Assembly: GCA_019059635.1 (NCBI GenBank)
Contig: JAGVRJ010000011.1
Coordinates: 1,054,001-1,118,000, forward strand
Length of the DNA: 64,000 nucleotides
Direction of reading: 5' to 3'
DNA from: Proales similis
Taxonomy: Eukaryota; Rotifera; Eurotatoria; Ploima; Proalidae
Shown here one piece after another: positions 13,523 to 28,710 of this stretch; position 1 is the stretch's first letter; the number at the start of each line of letters is the position of its first letter. Position numbers and translations under genes: made by a program. The notes below the pieces were generated by a model. It was not told the DNA's origin, ran no database searches, and saw only the letters and a list, made by a program, of their open reading frames with translations.

Positions 13523-15141
13523 ATGCGGCTAACTCGTTTGGCGTGTAATAAGCTGGCCACGCTCATAAACTCCTACTCCAACTTCAACCCGTCACCAATG
13601 ACCTTGAAGAAATTCATCGAGTTCGGTCTGGACGCGAGCACAGAGAAGCGTCAACTGGTCGAAATGAAATCGTACGAGTTCCTGAAGGAAGAGCTCCTGG
13701 TTCGTCTCGCTTCGATGACCAAGGAGATGCTCTACCTGCCCGAAAAGCTGATAAACACAGGCTCGGTGCAGACGGTCTACAGCTGGTACTTGAAATCGTT
13801 TGAGGACGTGCTCGACTATAAAGAGCTCAAGCCGGATGAGGCAGTCATGAAAAAGTGAGGCCTCGCTCCTGCTTTGTCTCTTCTTCTGCTTCATACTTGA
13901 CTCGTTTAGATTCAACGTCACTCTCAACCAGATCGTTGAACGTCACTCGAACGTGGCCGAGAGAATGGCAATGGTGAGTGCCAGCGCTCACTACATTCAT
14001 CACAACAACTTACTAAACTTGAATCAGGGAATAATGGAAGTGCAAGAGAAACACGGCATCGACTCTAAAGTCGAACAGAGCATTCAATACTTTCTGGACC
14101 GCTTTCTGATCAGCCGCATCAGCATCAGAATGCTGATAAACCAGCACGGTAAGCAGTTGAATGCGAATGCTGAAGGGCCAATTCTAATCAGGACGCCATT
14201 CTCAAGTGCTCATGTTCTCCCAGACGAAGCCAGAGCGGCCCGGGCAGATCGGCGCCATCGATCCTGACTGTGATGTGCTCAGTGTGCTCGAGGACGCGTT
14301 CAACAATGCCAAGTTCCTCTGCGATCAGTACTACACCAATTCGCCTGATGTTGAGATCGAGGCCAAAAACTGTGAGTGCTTTGTCCCCTCAACGATCCTG
14401 TGTATTCATTACATTTTTCATTTTACCCGGATGCGCTCAGTTGTGGACAACCATTCTGAAATAAAGCTCGTCTATGTGCCCAGCCATCTCTATCATATGG
14501 CGTTCGAGTTGTACAAGGTAACCTTGCTGCCTGATTCGACGCTTTGCCCAACTCTTGCTATTCACTTTAAAGAACGCCATGAGAGCGGTGATCGAGTCGC
14601 AAGGCAGCTCAAGCCTCGAGTTCCCGCCCATTAAAACCCTGGTGGTCAAGGGCAAAGAGGACATTACAATTCGCATCAGCGACTACGGTGGTGGCATACC
14701 GCACAGAAAGCAAGCGGACGTCTTCAAGTATTTGTACAGCACGGCGCCAAAGCCGTCACTTGAGACTGACATTTATGCTCCGCAGACGTCGGCACCTTTG
14801 GTAAGTGCCTCGCTTATTGAGCTTGTTTCCACGCTCCTGTGAGTTGCTTCTGATAAAAGGCTGGCTACGGCTACGGGCTGCCGTTGAGTCGACTCTACGC
14901 AAGGTATTTCAACGGTGACTTGAGACTGGCTTCAATCGAAGGCCATTCGACTGACGCCTACATTTTCCTCAAGGTAAGCATCGTTCAATCAGCTCTTTGC
15001 TCGACTCTAGTGAACATTTGAATCTGGCAATTTTAGACACTGTCGAAAGACGCCAGTGAACTGCTGCCTTTGACCAACAAGAGCACCGCGCACAATTACA
15101 AAAATGCCAACAGAGAGTCCAGAAATGACTGGACTCGATGA
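13523..15141 (+). CDS. PDK: Pyruvate dehydrogenase kinase (PDK), mitochondrial
   Basis: Eight exons (13523-13854, 13910-13973, 14028-14148, 14207-14371, 14441-14517, 14573-14800, 14860-14973, 15037-15141) give 401 aa. The enzyme phosphorylates the E1-alpha subunit of the pyruvate dehydrogenase complex in the mitochondrial matrix and so restrains entry of pyruvate into the TCA cycle. The N-terminal four-helix domain has [15 protein letters not shown]. The GHKL ATPase domain follows with an N-box FELYKNAMRA (split by an intron), a G1 box SDYGGGIP and a G2 box [16 protein letters not shown]. The C-terminal DW motif (NDWTR) that locks the dimer is kept, but the protein ends right after it, so the tail is shorter than in human PDKs. 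YSTAP and YGLP favour PDK over BCKDK. Poly(A) signal at 15456. It is convergent with NME7. Confidence 0.96.
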
Positions 15142-15455
15142 GAGTGCTGCCGAATTGCCGGTGTTTGTAAATAGCCAATTAGCTACTGTTTGTATGGGCG
15201 CCAGAACAGCGCCTCTCCGTTTCTAGGACAATCTTTTTCCTTCCTTCTTTCTCTCTTGTTTTTACCACCCATCATGCTTGGCACCCAAGTAACACGGCAA
15301 GTGTCGTTTAGTTCAACTCGCACGCGCACCGATTAAGAAACGAGCAACTCCTAGGAGCCCTTTATGATGAATTTTGATCATATCAATCGGCGCTCACTAT
15401 TGCCGAATATTACTCTAATCTTCTTCACTATCCAAAAGAGGTCTTTGATAAACCG

Positions 15456-15461
15456 AATAAA
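15456..15461 (+). terminator. Poly(A) signal AATAAA of PDK
   Basis: AATAAA in CGAATAAAAG, 315 bp past the PDK stop and about 120 bp short of the NME7 stop codon on the other strand. Confidence 0.55.
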
Positions 15462-15476
15462 AGAGAAAATGCGTTT

Positions 15477-15482
15477 TTTAAT
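15477..15482 (-). terminator. Possible poly(A) signal ATTAAA of NME7
   Basis: TTTAAT on the plus strand, about 100 bp past the NME7 stop. This is the common variant signal. The PDK and NME7 3' ends therefore nearly abut or overlap. Confidence 0.4.
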
Positions 15483-15584
15483 CCGTTGTTTAGTTTAGTT
15501 GGTTGGTTTCGTGCTGGCATTTAGGCTTGGACGGATGGTTGATTCGGGTTCGAACTGCTGCCTGCCAGTCGATGAAGGACCGGC

Positions 15585-17180
15585 CTAGACTTGATCCAGA
15601 ATGCGGAAAAAGTACTCGACCTTGAAGATGGAAATTGCCTCAGTCCGAGCTCTGAATTGGTCTCTAGTCGCCTACCTCCAGCACGGCGTCTTCAGGCAGA
15701 TCAGTACAGTGAACCGCATTTCGTATCTTGTCGAATCCGAACATTGCTCTCAAAGTGTTGGGTCTGAGTGTGCGCGCAATCTCCTTCAATTTGACTTGCT
15801 GAGTCGAGCACTCAAGAGACCACGAAGCTATAACGAAGCCACTTACTGGGTCGTGCGGTCCGCAAAAGTCCCTGAAGCTTCTCTGGGCGTCTTGGCCTCG
15901 CACTTCGAGTGCAATGCATGTGCCGCTCAGTAGCTCTTGCACCATCTCCTGTTACGCCGTAGTATTTTAGAATGTGTTGTAATTTAGAATCGTCTGCTTC
16001 TGGGCTGTGTCGGGACTCACTTACCGGGTACTCTTGGAGAACACCTTTGTAGACCTCGAGGAATTCCTCGGCGTTTGGTTTGGTGAAATTGACCTTGAAA
16101 AATTGAGTTTGTTCGATTGAATTCAATTTGCAGGTGTTGACTTACAGCACTGATGGCGCTTATCTCGAAGCCAGCTTTCTGGATTTCGTAGATTGCAGCC
16201 CCGGCCATTCCAGCCGAGACCAGATGAGGCTTGATCAAGCAGCATGTCGAATCAGAGTAGCAGGCAGTGTTCTGTCCCAGCTTTCTCTGGTCCAGCACAA
16301 GGCTTTTGAGTTTGTTCAAGGCCTCTGGTTCGAGTTCGAACGTGATGTCTGCCAAGATCGTTGTTTAACCAAAGGCCGCGCCGGGCGCATTTAATGCAGC
16401 AAACCTGTCGAGCCGATGATGCTTCTCCATTTGCCCTGGCAGCCTTCACCCAGTATCTCCACGACGGTCACTGGACCTTCGCTAAGCGCATTTTGGCACA
16501 CGCTTTGGTTGTGATTCACGTTAGACTGGTTGTCGGCCGACAAAAGTGCAAGAAATCTCACTTGAACGAAGGTTTGTCTCTTTGGCTCTCGAGTAGCGAG
16601 TAAGCTTCTTGCGGCGAGAGTCTAACTCGTCTCATGCGGCAGATCTTGAGGCCCTCCTTGTAAATGCTGTCCACGATCGGACCGAGTTTGGTGCAATGAG
16701 CCGCGGTCAGGACGGCCACAACCCTTTCAGGTCGCACCAATTGATTTCAATTGGTGCGCAAGCGGTTGGAAAAGCGGCTCACTTTTGCTGATTTTGCGAC
16801 AGGGCTCGGGCTGTGTACGAGTCGCCGTAGTCTGCAATGCGCATAGTTCGCGACAATATTGTGATTGTGTTGCCTACAAACAGATCAGAAAGTTTGACTT
16901 CTTCACTGCGGCATCGCTTGAGAAAGAGTCGCTTGGTGCGAACGTCGAACTAATTTTAAAGTGAACGTGACGACACGAGTGACTTGGCCAGATCAGAGAC
17001 AAACCATTTCGACGCTGTTGTCGATCGGAAAGTAGAGCAGCTGGTAGGTTCGGGTAAGACTTGCTTGCGAGTCGAACCATTCGGCCAAAAAGCAGTAGCG
17101 GTCGTCCACTTGAGAGCTCTGCGTCAATCAGATTTTCTTATCAAACAGCCGAGACGGGCGCAGGCATGAGATGTTACCAT
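15585..17180 (-). CDS. NME7: NME7 (nucleoside diphosphate kinase 7), with a degenerate first NDK domain
   Basis: Ten exons on the minus strand: 17180-17178 (the ATG alone), 17118-17005, 16949-16783, 16723-16562, 16502-16405, 16348-16146, 16093-16025, 15948-15847, 15783-15676, 15620-15585; 353 aa (human 376). An N-terminal DM10 domain (FLAEWFDSQASLTRTYQLLYFP; LFLKRC; DYGDSYTARAL) precedes two NDK domains. The second is intact, with CCLIKPH, FCGPHDP, RPNTLRAMFG and the catalytic-His motif NAVHCTD. The first has TAAH where human NME7 has IKPDA, and the segment with RALFG and its active-site His is replaced by a shorter unrelated stretch. NME7 is known as a ciliary doublet-microtubule inner protein and gamma-tubulin ring complex component. 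The start codon sits at the very end of its exon. It shares a 236-bp divergent promoter with IWS1. Confidence 0.93.
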
Positions 17181-17416
17181 TTTGCGTTTAAACTGAACTG
17201 TAGATGGTCAGCTAGAACGGATGCGAAATTGAAATGCTTGTTATTGTGCGTGCTGAGTCTCTTTTTGAGAATCGTTTCCATGGTTATTGGCTTGAACTTG
17301 TGAACTGCGCTTTGGTCGAGTTTGTTTTGCAACGCAGTGGCGGCCGGCGGAAAAAAGCAGCGCGTTCGTCCTAAACCACATCTAGAACTGAATTTGTTGC
17401 CTGTTTGATTGTATTC
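17181..17416. promoter_or_regulatory. Bidirectional promoter region, NME7 / IWS1
   Basis: Only 236 bp separate the two divergent start codons. No TATA box is evident, as is usual for housekeeping bidirectional promoters. The assignment rests on arrangement alone. Confidence 0.55.
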
Positions 17417-19262
17417 ATGATGAGCTCGGATTTGGGACCAGCTTCTCCGACTGAGCAGAGTCCCATAGAACAGGCAGACATTCAATCGCCGGATCCTGAA
17501 CAATTCGATGACACGCCGGCAGGAGGAGATAACGAAGATGAGCCTGGCCAAGAAGAAGAACAGGAGCAAGCCGAACGAGAAGAAGGAGAGCGAGAGGAAG
17601 TAGTAGAGGAGGAGGAGGAGGCCGAAGAGCCGCCAGACCAGAGTCGAGGTGACGACCATTCAGAAGACGCGGTCCAGAACAACGAGGTCAATGAAAGCGA
17701 CGAAGAGGAGTTTACCGGCTTCGGCGAGGAGGAGATCAAGGCGAACAACAAGCGGTCAATATTGTCCGAGGACAGCGACGAAGAGGCCATCGGCGAGGTC
17801 ACTGCGTCAAAAAGCAAAAAGAAGAAGAAAAAACGCCGCGATAGCTCGGACCAACAAAACGACTCGGGCGCTGAACGAAATGAAGAGGATCTGCTAGACG
17901 CAGACGAAAGCAACAATCAAGAGGCTGCAGCCGGCGCCGTTGGCGGCTACGACGACGACGACGATGACGATCAAGAGGAAGGAATTCAGAGCCGATTCCA
18001 ATCCCAGAACAAGTAAGCGTCCGCCCTTGGATGGCTGAGATCCAGTTTGGTCTAAGCATTTGGTCTGCTTGTAGCGGCGAGACCTATCTCCAAAAGGTTC
18101 TGATGCAGCAAAAGGAAGAATTCAGACGAAGACACCGTAAACGCAACATTGACTCAGAAGAGCTGACCGAGATGGACAACAAAATATCGATGATAATCGC
18201 CGAGATGAAGAACGTGGCCACGGTAAGATAAGCCAATGCCATTCGAAGATTGTCGTTGTTGAGCTTCTTGAAGGAGGACCGAGCCGCCAACGAAAACAAC
18301 ATGACTGCCATACAAAAGCTTTCCTATTTGCCCACCGTGATGACAATGCTCAAAAAGTCCGACTTTCACTCGACAATGATCGAACTCGGCATCCTGGGCG
18401 CCATCGCCGAGTGGCTCGCCCCTCTGCCCGACCGCAGTCTGCCGAATATAAAAATTCGCGAGCAGCTCATCAACGCCCTCACCGAGGTAATAACTGACGT
18501 CTGCAAGGCTGCTCGGCAAATGGTTTGACGCGCTCTTGGCTCTAGTTCGGCGAGATAAACGTCGACTACTTGAAGTCAAGCGGAATCGGCAAAGCGGTCA
18601 TGTTTCTGTGCAAGCATCCGAAAGAGACCAAGGAGAACAAGAAGAAGCTCGAGCGACTCATAAGTAGCCAAGAGATGATTGTCTCTCATTTGTCGCATTC
18701 TAGTTTCGCAACTTCTCAAGGCAACTGGGCTCGGCCCATATTCAATTTGGACAGCAATTTCAAACAGCTGACCAGAGAGGAGCGCTTAAATCGTGACCTC
18801 GAACAGACCAAGTCACTCAGTCGGCAAAGTTCAGGCGAGCTGAATTCAAACAAAGTGGACGAAATGCTGCGTCGTGGCTCAGGCCGAAACAAATCAGAGT
18901 CGGAGGAGACCGACGCGCCCAAGTGAGAGTCGTGCAAGCCCCACGATCCGCCACTAGTCTGACCATCAATTTTCGTATTCAGGTTCCTCAGGCCCGGAGA
19001 CAAGGGCTTTTGTCCCAGAGCTCGTGTGCCCCATCCGTCGGCAAAGGACTTTGTCATAAGGCCAAAGTCAAAAATTGAAAATCCCGAAGAGGTCGAAAAA
19101 AGGGTAAGCAAGCATTCATCTTTTCATCAAACGCCAATATAGGTGTTAATGAAAATCGACAAACAGACGAAAAAGGCCGAGAATCGACTCGACAAGTACA
19201 AGCGGCGTTTCAATGAACTCAAAAAGGGTTCCCAATCGACTCGGATCTCTCGAACTAAATGA
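17417..19262 (+). CDS. IWS1: IWS1/SPN1 transcription elongation factor
   Basis: Seven exons (17417-18012, 18075-18222, 18274-18486, 18546-18663, 18721-18922, 18983-19103, 19143-19262) give 505 aa. Residues 1 to about 200 are a highly acidic disordered tail with a KKKKKKRR nuclear-signal-like patch. The conserved core follows, with [13 protein letters not shown], a TFIIS-N-like helical domain (IRQ-type [11 protein letters not shown]) and the family hallmark NWARPIFNL. The C-terminus has [18 protein letters not shown], as in IWS1 proteins. IWS1 acts with SPT6 on elongating RNA polymerase II in the nucleus and links elongation to mRNA processing and H3K36 methylation. The 57-bp intron before NWARPIF reads through in one frame, but splicing it gives the better family match. 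Poly(A) signals at 19336 and 19382. Confidence 0.94.
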
Positions 19263-25482
<6,220 letters not shown>

Positions 25483-26154
25483 TCATCATCAGCAGAAGCA
25501 GAAGCAGCGGTGGCAAATGCAGCAACCACAGAAGCAATAGAAATTCATTCATTTCATTATTTGTTCCTTTTCTCGGTTTAATTCATCCCGAATTATATTG
25601 TTACTTGTTTCTAATATTGTGTTTGGCTGCGGACAATCAACCAATTAAATGTTCACTTGCTCTTGCTTTTGTTTGTTCGACTCTGTCTTGACGCAAACGG
25701 GACACGGCCAGGGGCTAATGAAAAGCCAGCAGCTTTGAACATCTCGGCCGCGCAGGGCGTGTGTGAATGTGTTTCCGGCTAATCGAGCGGATGCGATCGA
25801 TCGTTAACGCAATACAAATAGTCGAGCAAAGAAGCGTGCAGAAGGTGCACAAGAGCGCCTTTTTCGTTTACTTTAAGACTAGTCGAGGAAATGAGAGGTA
25901 TTTGACGTTCGTGTTAGGTTGATTAAGGTCCAGGCCCAGGCGAGGCGAACACAAGTCCAATGAATGAGTGTGTGCGTGTTGCGATTGTTTTATTGAGCGG
26001 CACGTAGCAACGAGTTAATTGCATTAGGCTCTTTGAATTGGGTGAAGAGAGGACAAATAGAACTAGTGAGCGAGCCGAAAAGGAGGAAAAGAGAGAGAGA
26101 GAGAGAGAGAGAGGATGAGAGAGTCAGATTCTACGTGATCTGTTGGCATTGGCT
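25483..26154. other. Convergent 3' flanks of the homeobox gene and the 160-aa membrane-protein gene
   Basis: No coding frame is convincing. An ATTAAA at 25644 may serve the homeobox gene. A minus-strand AATAAA lies at 25989-25994, 160 bp past the stop of the next gene. A GA repeat is at 26091. Confidence 0.5.
26091..26113. repeat. (GA)n tract
   Basis: A pure GA dinucleotide run in the 3' flank of the following minus-strand gene. Confidence 0.9.
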
Positions 26155-26637
26155 TCACGAGTCCAGAGCTTTCATGTGGCTCTTGTGAATTCGGTAGCGA
26201 ATGTACCTTCTCAGGTTGTAGCCAAAGTAGACAAGTGAAGCGGCGAGCAAGAGGCCGGTGCCAATCGTCAGCTTTCGATCGTAATACTCGACCACAATGA
26301 CCTCATTGTTGACGAGTACGTGACGAGCGACGTCGTTGAGCGCTATGCGTCCCTTGTCCTTTTCAGTGTAGATGGTCAGCACACTGTCCGGATGGTAGCC
26401 GATGTAGCGGCCGTAGCCCGTCAAACGCTGAGGCAGAGTGAGGAAAAAGTTGCGGCCAGTGAGCGAGTTGGCGCGCAGTTTCTTCAGACCTTCGTCGACC
26501 AGCTGCTCGACCGTGAACGTGTCGCCGAAATCGGTGCCCGCCAGACGCACAGTGAACTCGTTCGGCATGAGGCCGCGGCGTCTGAACCTGATCGTGACCA
26601 GGAAGACAGAGTTGTTGTTGCTGTTGCTGGCGCTCAT
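26155..26637 (-). CDS. Unrecognised 160-aa protein with one membrane segment near its C-terminus
   Basis: A single exon runs from ATG 26635-26637 to the stop at 26155-26157. The first about 115 residues look like a compact alpha/beta domain. The alternating FLVTIRFRR and FTVRLAGTDFGDTFTVEQLV pattern followed by a helix resembles a ubiquitin-like beta-grasp, but I cannot assign it. Residues about 124-143 (GTGLLLAASLVYFGYNL) form one hydrophobic helix followed by a basic tail RRYIRYRIHKSH. There is no signal peptide. This is the layout of a tail-anchored protein with the domain in the cytosol. A minus-strand poly(A) signal follows at 25989. Its 5' end lies 260 bp past the stop of NUDT16 on the same strand. 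Function unknown. Confidence 0.7.
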   Translation of the reverse strand: MSASNSNNNSVFLVTIRFRRRGLMPNEFTVRLAGTDFGDTFTVEQLVDEGLKKLRANSLTGRNFFLTLPQRLTGYGRYIGYHPDSVLTIYTEKDKGRIALNDVARHVLVNNEVIVVEYYDRKLTIGTGLLLAASLVYFGYNLRRYIRYRIHKSHMKALDS

Positions 26638-26817
26638 TTAATTTCAAATAACTCAACCTCCAAATGAATGTTGCTCTTCGCTCTCGTCTGTCTTTTGAAA
26701 ACGAACCGGCGACCGTGAAGACAGACAGGCAGACAGAGCAAACTTGTCCTCGAGTCTCGATGACCTGCTGACAACAAGCTCCATTCAGATTCTCGTTCAG
26801 ATCAATGTAAATCAGAG

Positions 26818-26823
26818 TTTATT
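26818..26823 (-). terminator. Poly(A) signal AATAAA of NUDT16
   Basis: TTTATT on the plus strand, 75 bp past the NUDT16 stop. Confidence 0.6.
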
Positions 26824-26896
26824 GACTGCAACGGGTGTAATAATTGACAATGAGCCCAAAAGAGAACTTTCTACATTATTTAGACTGACGACCTAT

Positions 26897-27544
26897 CTAA
26901 ATCGAGTCAATGAAGGCAATCAGGTCCTCGTGGCCGATGATTGTCATATCAGTAATGGCCCGCAGCAGCTGGTACAATGCGTTGCCGACAAACTTGTTTT
27001 GCACAAATATGTTGAAGCCTCGATTGCGCACAGTTTTAAACAACGGCGGCCGGACAATGCCCATTACTTCGCCGCCAAAGTCGCCCTGGCTGAACGAGGC
27101 CCGTTCAATTGTTTCGTAGTCCTGTTGAGTGAATTGCTTGCCGTAGAAGTGGAGAACCAGCTTTAGCTGATGGTTAACGTGAGTGAATAGATGATTGCAA
27201 CGGCCGAAGAAATGCGACGGGTCAAGTGAGAGCTCTTCGCTCAGCTCTCGGTTCAAGCCGTGCTCCCAGTCTGCATCGCTCGAGTCAATGAATCCGCCCG
27301 GGAAGCCGACAAAGCCGTCGAAGCGAACCTGCATCAATATGTTCGCCTTCAGCTCCATGTCCCACAATTTCGAGTCAGAACGGCACCAAATGATCGCATG
27401 GGCTGCGTGTCTATACGAATGGTGCAAGTCGGCCGCCTCTTCGTACCTGATTAGTTCAAAGTCCTTGAGGATTTGGGTCCACTGTGGGCCCATGATGGCG
27501 GATGATTGCAGTTTGCTGCTCACCTCGGACCATTTCTCATTCAT
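26897..27544 (-). CDS. NUDT16: NUDT16-like Nudix hydrolase
   Basis: A single exon encodes 215 aa, slightly longer than human NUDT16 (195). The match to NUDT16 is clear: YRHAAHAIIW (human WRHACHALLY), ILMQVRFDGFVGFPGGFID, then the Nudix catalytic helix EHGLNRELSEEL, and FGGEVMGIVRPPL, FVGNALYQLL. The three catalytic glutamates of the Nudix helix (pattern E......RE..EE) are present. NUDT16 enzymes remove the cap from U8 snoRNA and other RNAs and hydrolyse IDP/dITP, acting in nucleus and cytoplasm. The intact glutamates argue that this is the active enzyme and not the inactive paralogue TIRR (NUDT16L1). An N-terminal extension of about 35 residues is polar. A poly(A) signal lies 75 bp downstream. 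Confidence 0.93.
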   Translation of the reverse strand: MNEKWSEVSSKLQSSAIMGPQWTQILKDFELIRYEEAADLHHSYRHAAHAIIWCRSDSKLWDMELKANILMQVRFDGFVGFPGGFIDSSDADWEHGLNRELSEELSLDPSHFFGRCNHLFTHVNHQLKLVLHFYGKQFTQQDYETIERASFSQGDFGGEVMGIVRPPLFKTVRNRGFNIFVQNKFVGNALYQLLRAITDMTIIGHEDLIAFIDSI

Positions 27545-28710
27545 TTTTTTTTTGAATAATAATTATTTAACCAAGGCAGCGCGAGCCGCCTCTCCGACGC
27601 ATAATTCTGATTTCAAGGCGCAACGCAATCGTTCGGCATAATTTCATATTCTTCCACCTAATTTCTCGTCCTCCTGCACTTACCTGCTTCGGATGCCGCT
27701 CTCACTCCAATCACAGTTGCACTTTTCCGATTCACTTTTTTTTTTTTCAATTATTCATCCGGCCGTCTCCGACGCGAGCTTCCAATTCAGCTATTGAGCT
27801 TTGCTGCTTTTATTTCAAATTTGCCAAAGCAAACAGCCGTTGCCATTTGAATCGTTTCCTCAAAAATAGATAGCCGCGCTCAGGTTGAGTTAGGACAGAA
27901 TGTTCAATTTGAAACGAGAACGCTACGAGTAGATTGAAAGATAGCCGTCTCTGGATGAATCTTTTGATTTCTCACTAATTGTCCAATTTAGCTGGTATTG
28001 TTGACCATGGCGGGCAGAGGGTGAGGCCACAATGAACAAAAAATCTCGACAGATCGGGTTAAAAAGACAAAAACCGCGTCGGCTGCTTCCATGCTGCTCG
28101 AAAGGCGAATAAAATTATTTTTAATCGAAGCTGGCCAATAAGCCGACTCTTGCTTTTCTCTTTGCCTCTCGCTCGTCGACTCTTCGCCATTTGATATCAT
28201 TAAAAGGCTTTGAAACTTGCTGAACTAAAATGATCATGCATCATGCTTGAATGCTCGTCACCAACAGGGCCCGGGCAAAAGTGCACCCAAACACTGTGAA
28301 GCAACACACAGCCGAGCATTTGCTCTAAATCATTATTCCCATTCATAATCGGCCGAATGCAAATTAGCAAATACTGGCCGAATATCAAACCAGCAGATAG
28401 TGTTCATGTGTGCGCTTCTGTGTGTGTGTGAGTGATTTAGTAGGTGTTAATGGACAGTGGCAAATGCGGGCTCAAGAGTCGCAGTTGCTGATTTCCGCCT
28501 GGTCCCTCTCTCGCGCTGTATGCTTGCTCGTGCTGTTGCTTCGTCAATTCAAAAGAGAGCCGACTCTTGCTGACAGTCGCCTAACTCATCGGCAAAGCTT
28601 TTTAGACACGTCCTAGAATAGACGAATGGTCCATATCACCAGTGGGAGTATGCATGCATACTTTTGATTGTAAATAGAGCAATCATTCGAGCGAGAAATA
28701 AAAGGTGAAC
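27545..28710. other. Divergent flank between NUDT16 and the R3H-SUZ gene
   Basis: About 1.17 kb. T-runs occur just upstream of NUDT16. I see no coding frame with support. The promoters of both divergent genes must lie here. Confidence 0.5.

Noticed and set aside
13523-15141. Branched-chain ketoacid dehydrogenase kinase (BCKDK)
   Set aside because: The [13 protein letters not shown] box, YSTAP segment and DW motif fit PDK better.
15535-15565. tRNA-like B box (GGTTCGAAC)
   Set aside because: No A box, no cloverleaf and no acceptor stem can be formed around it.
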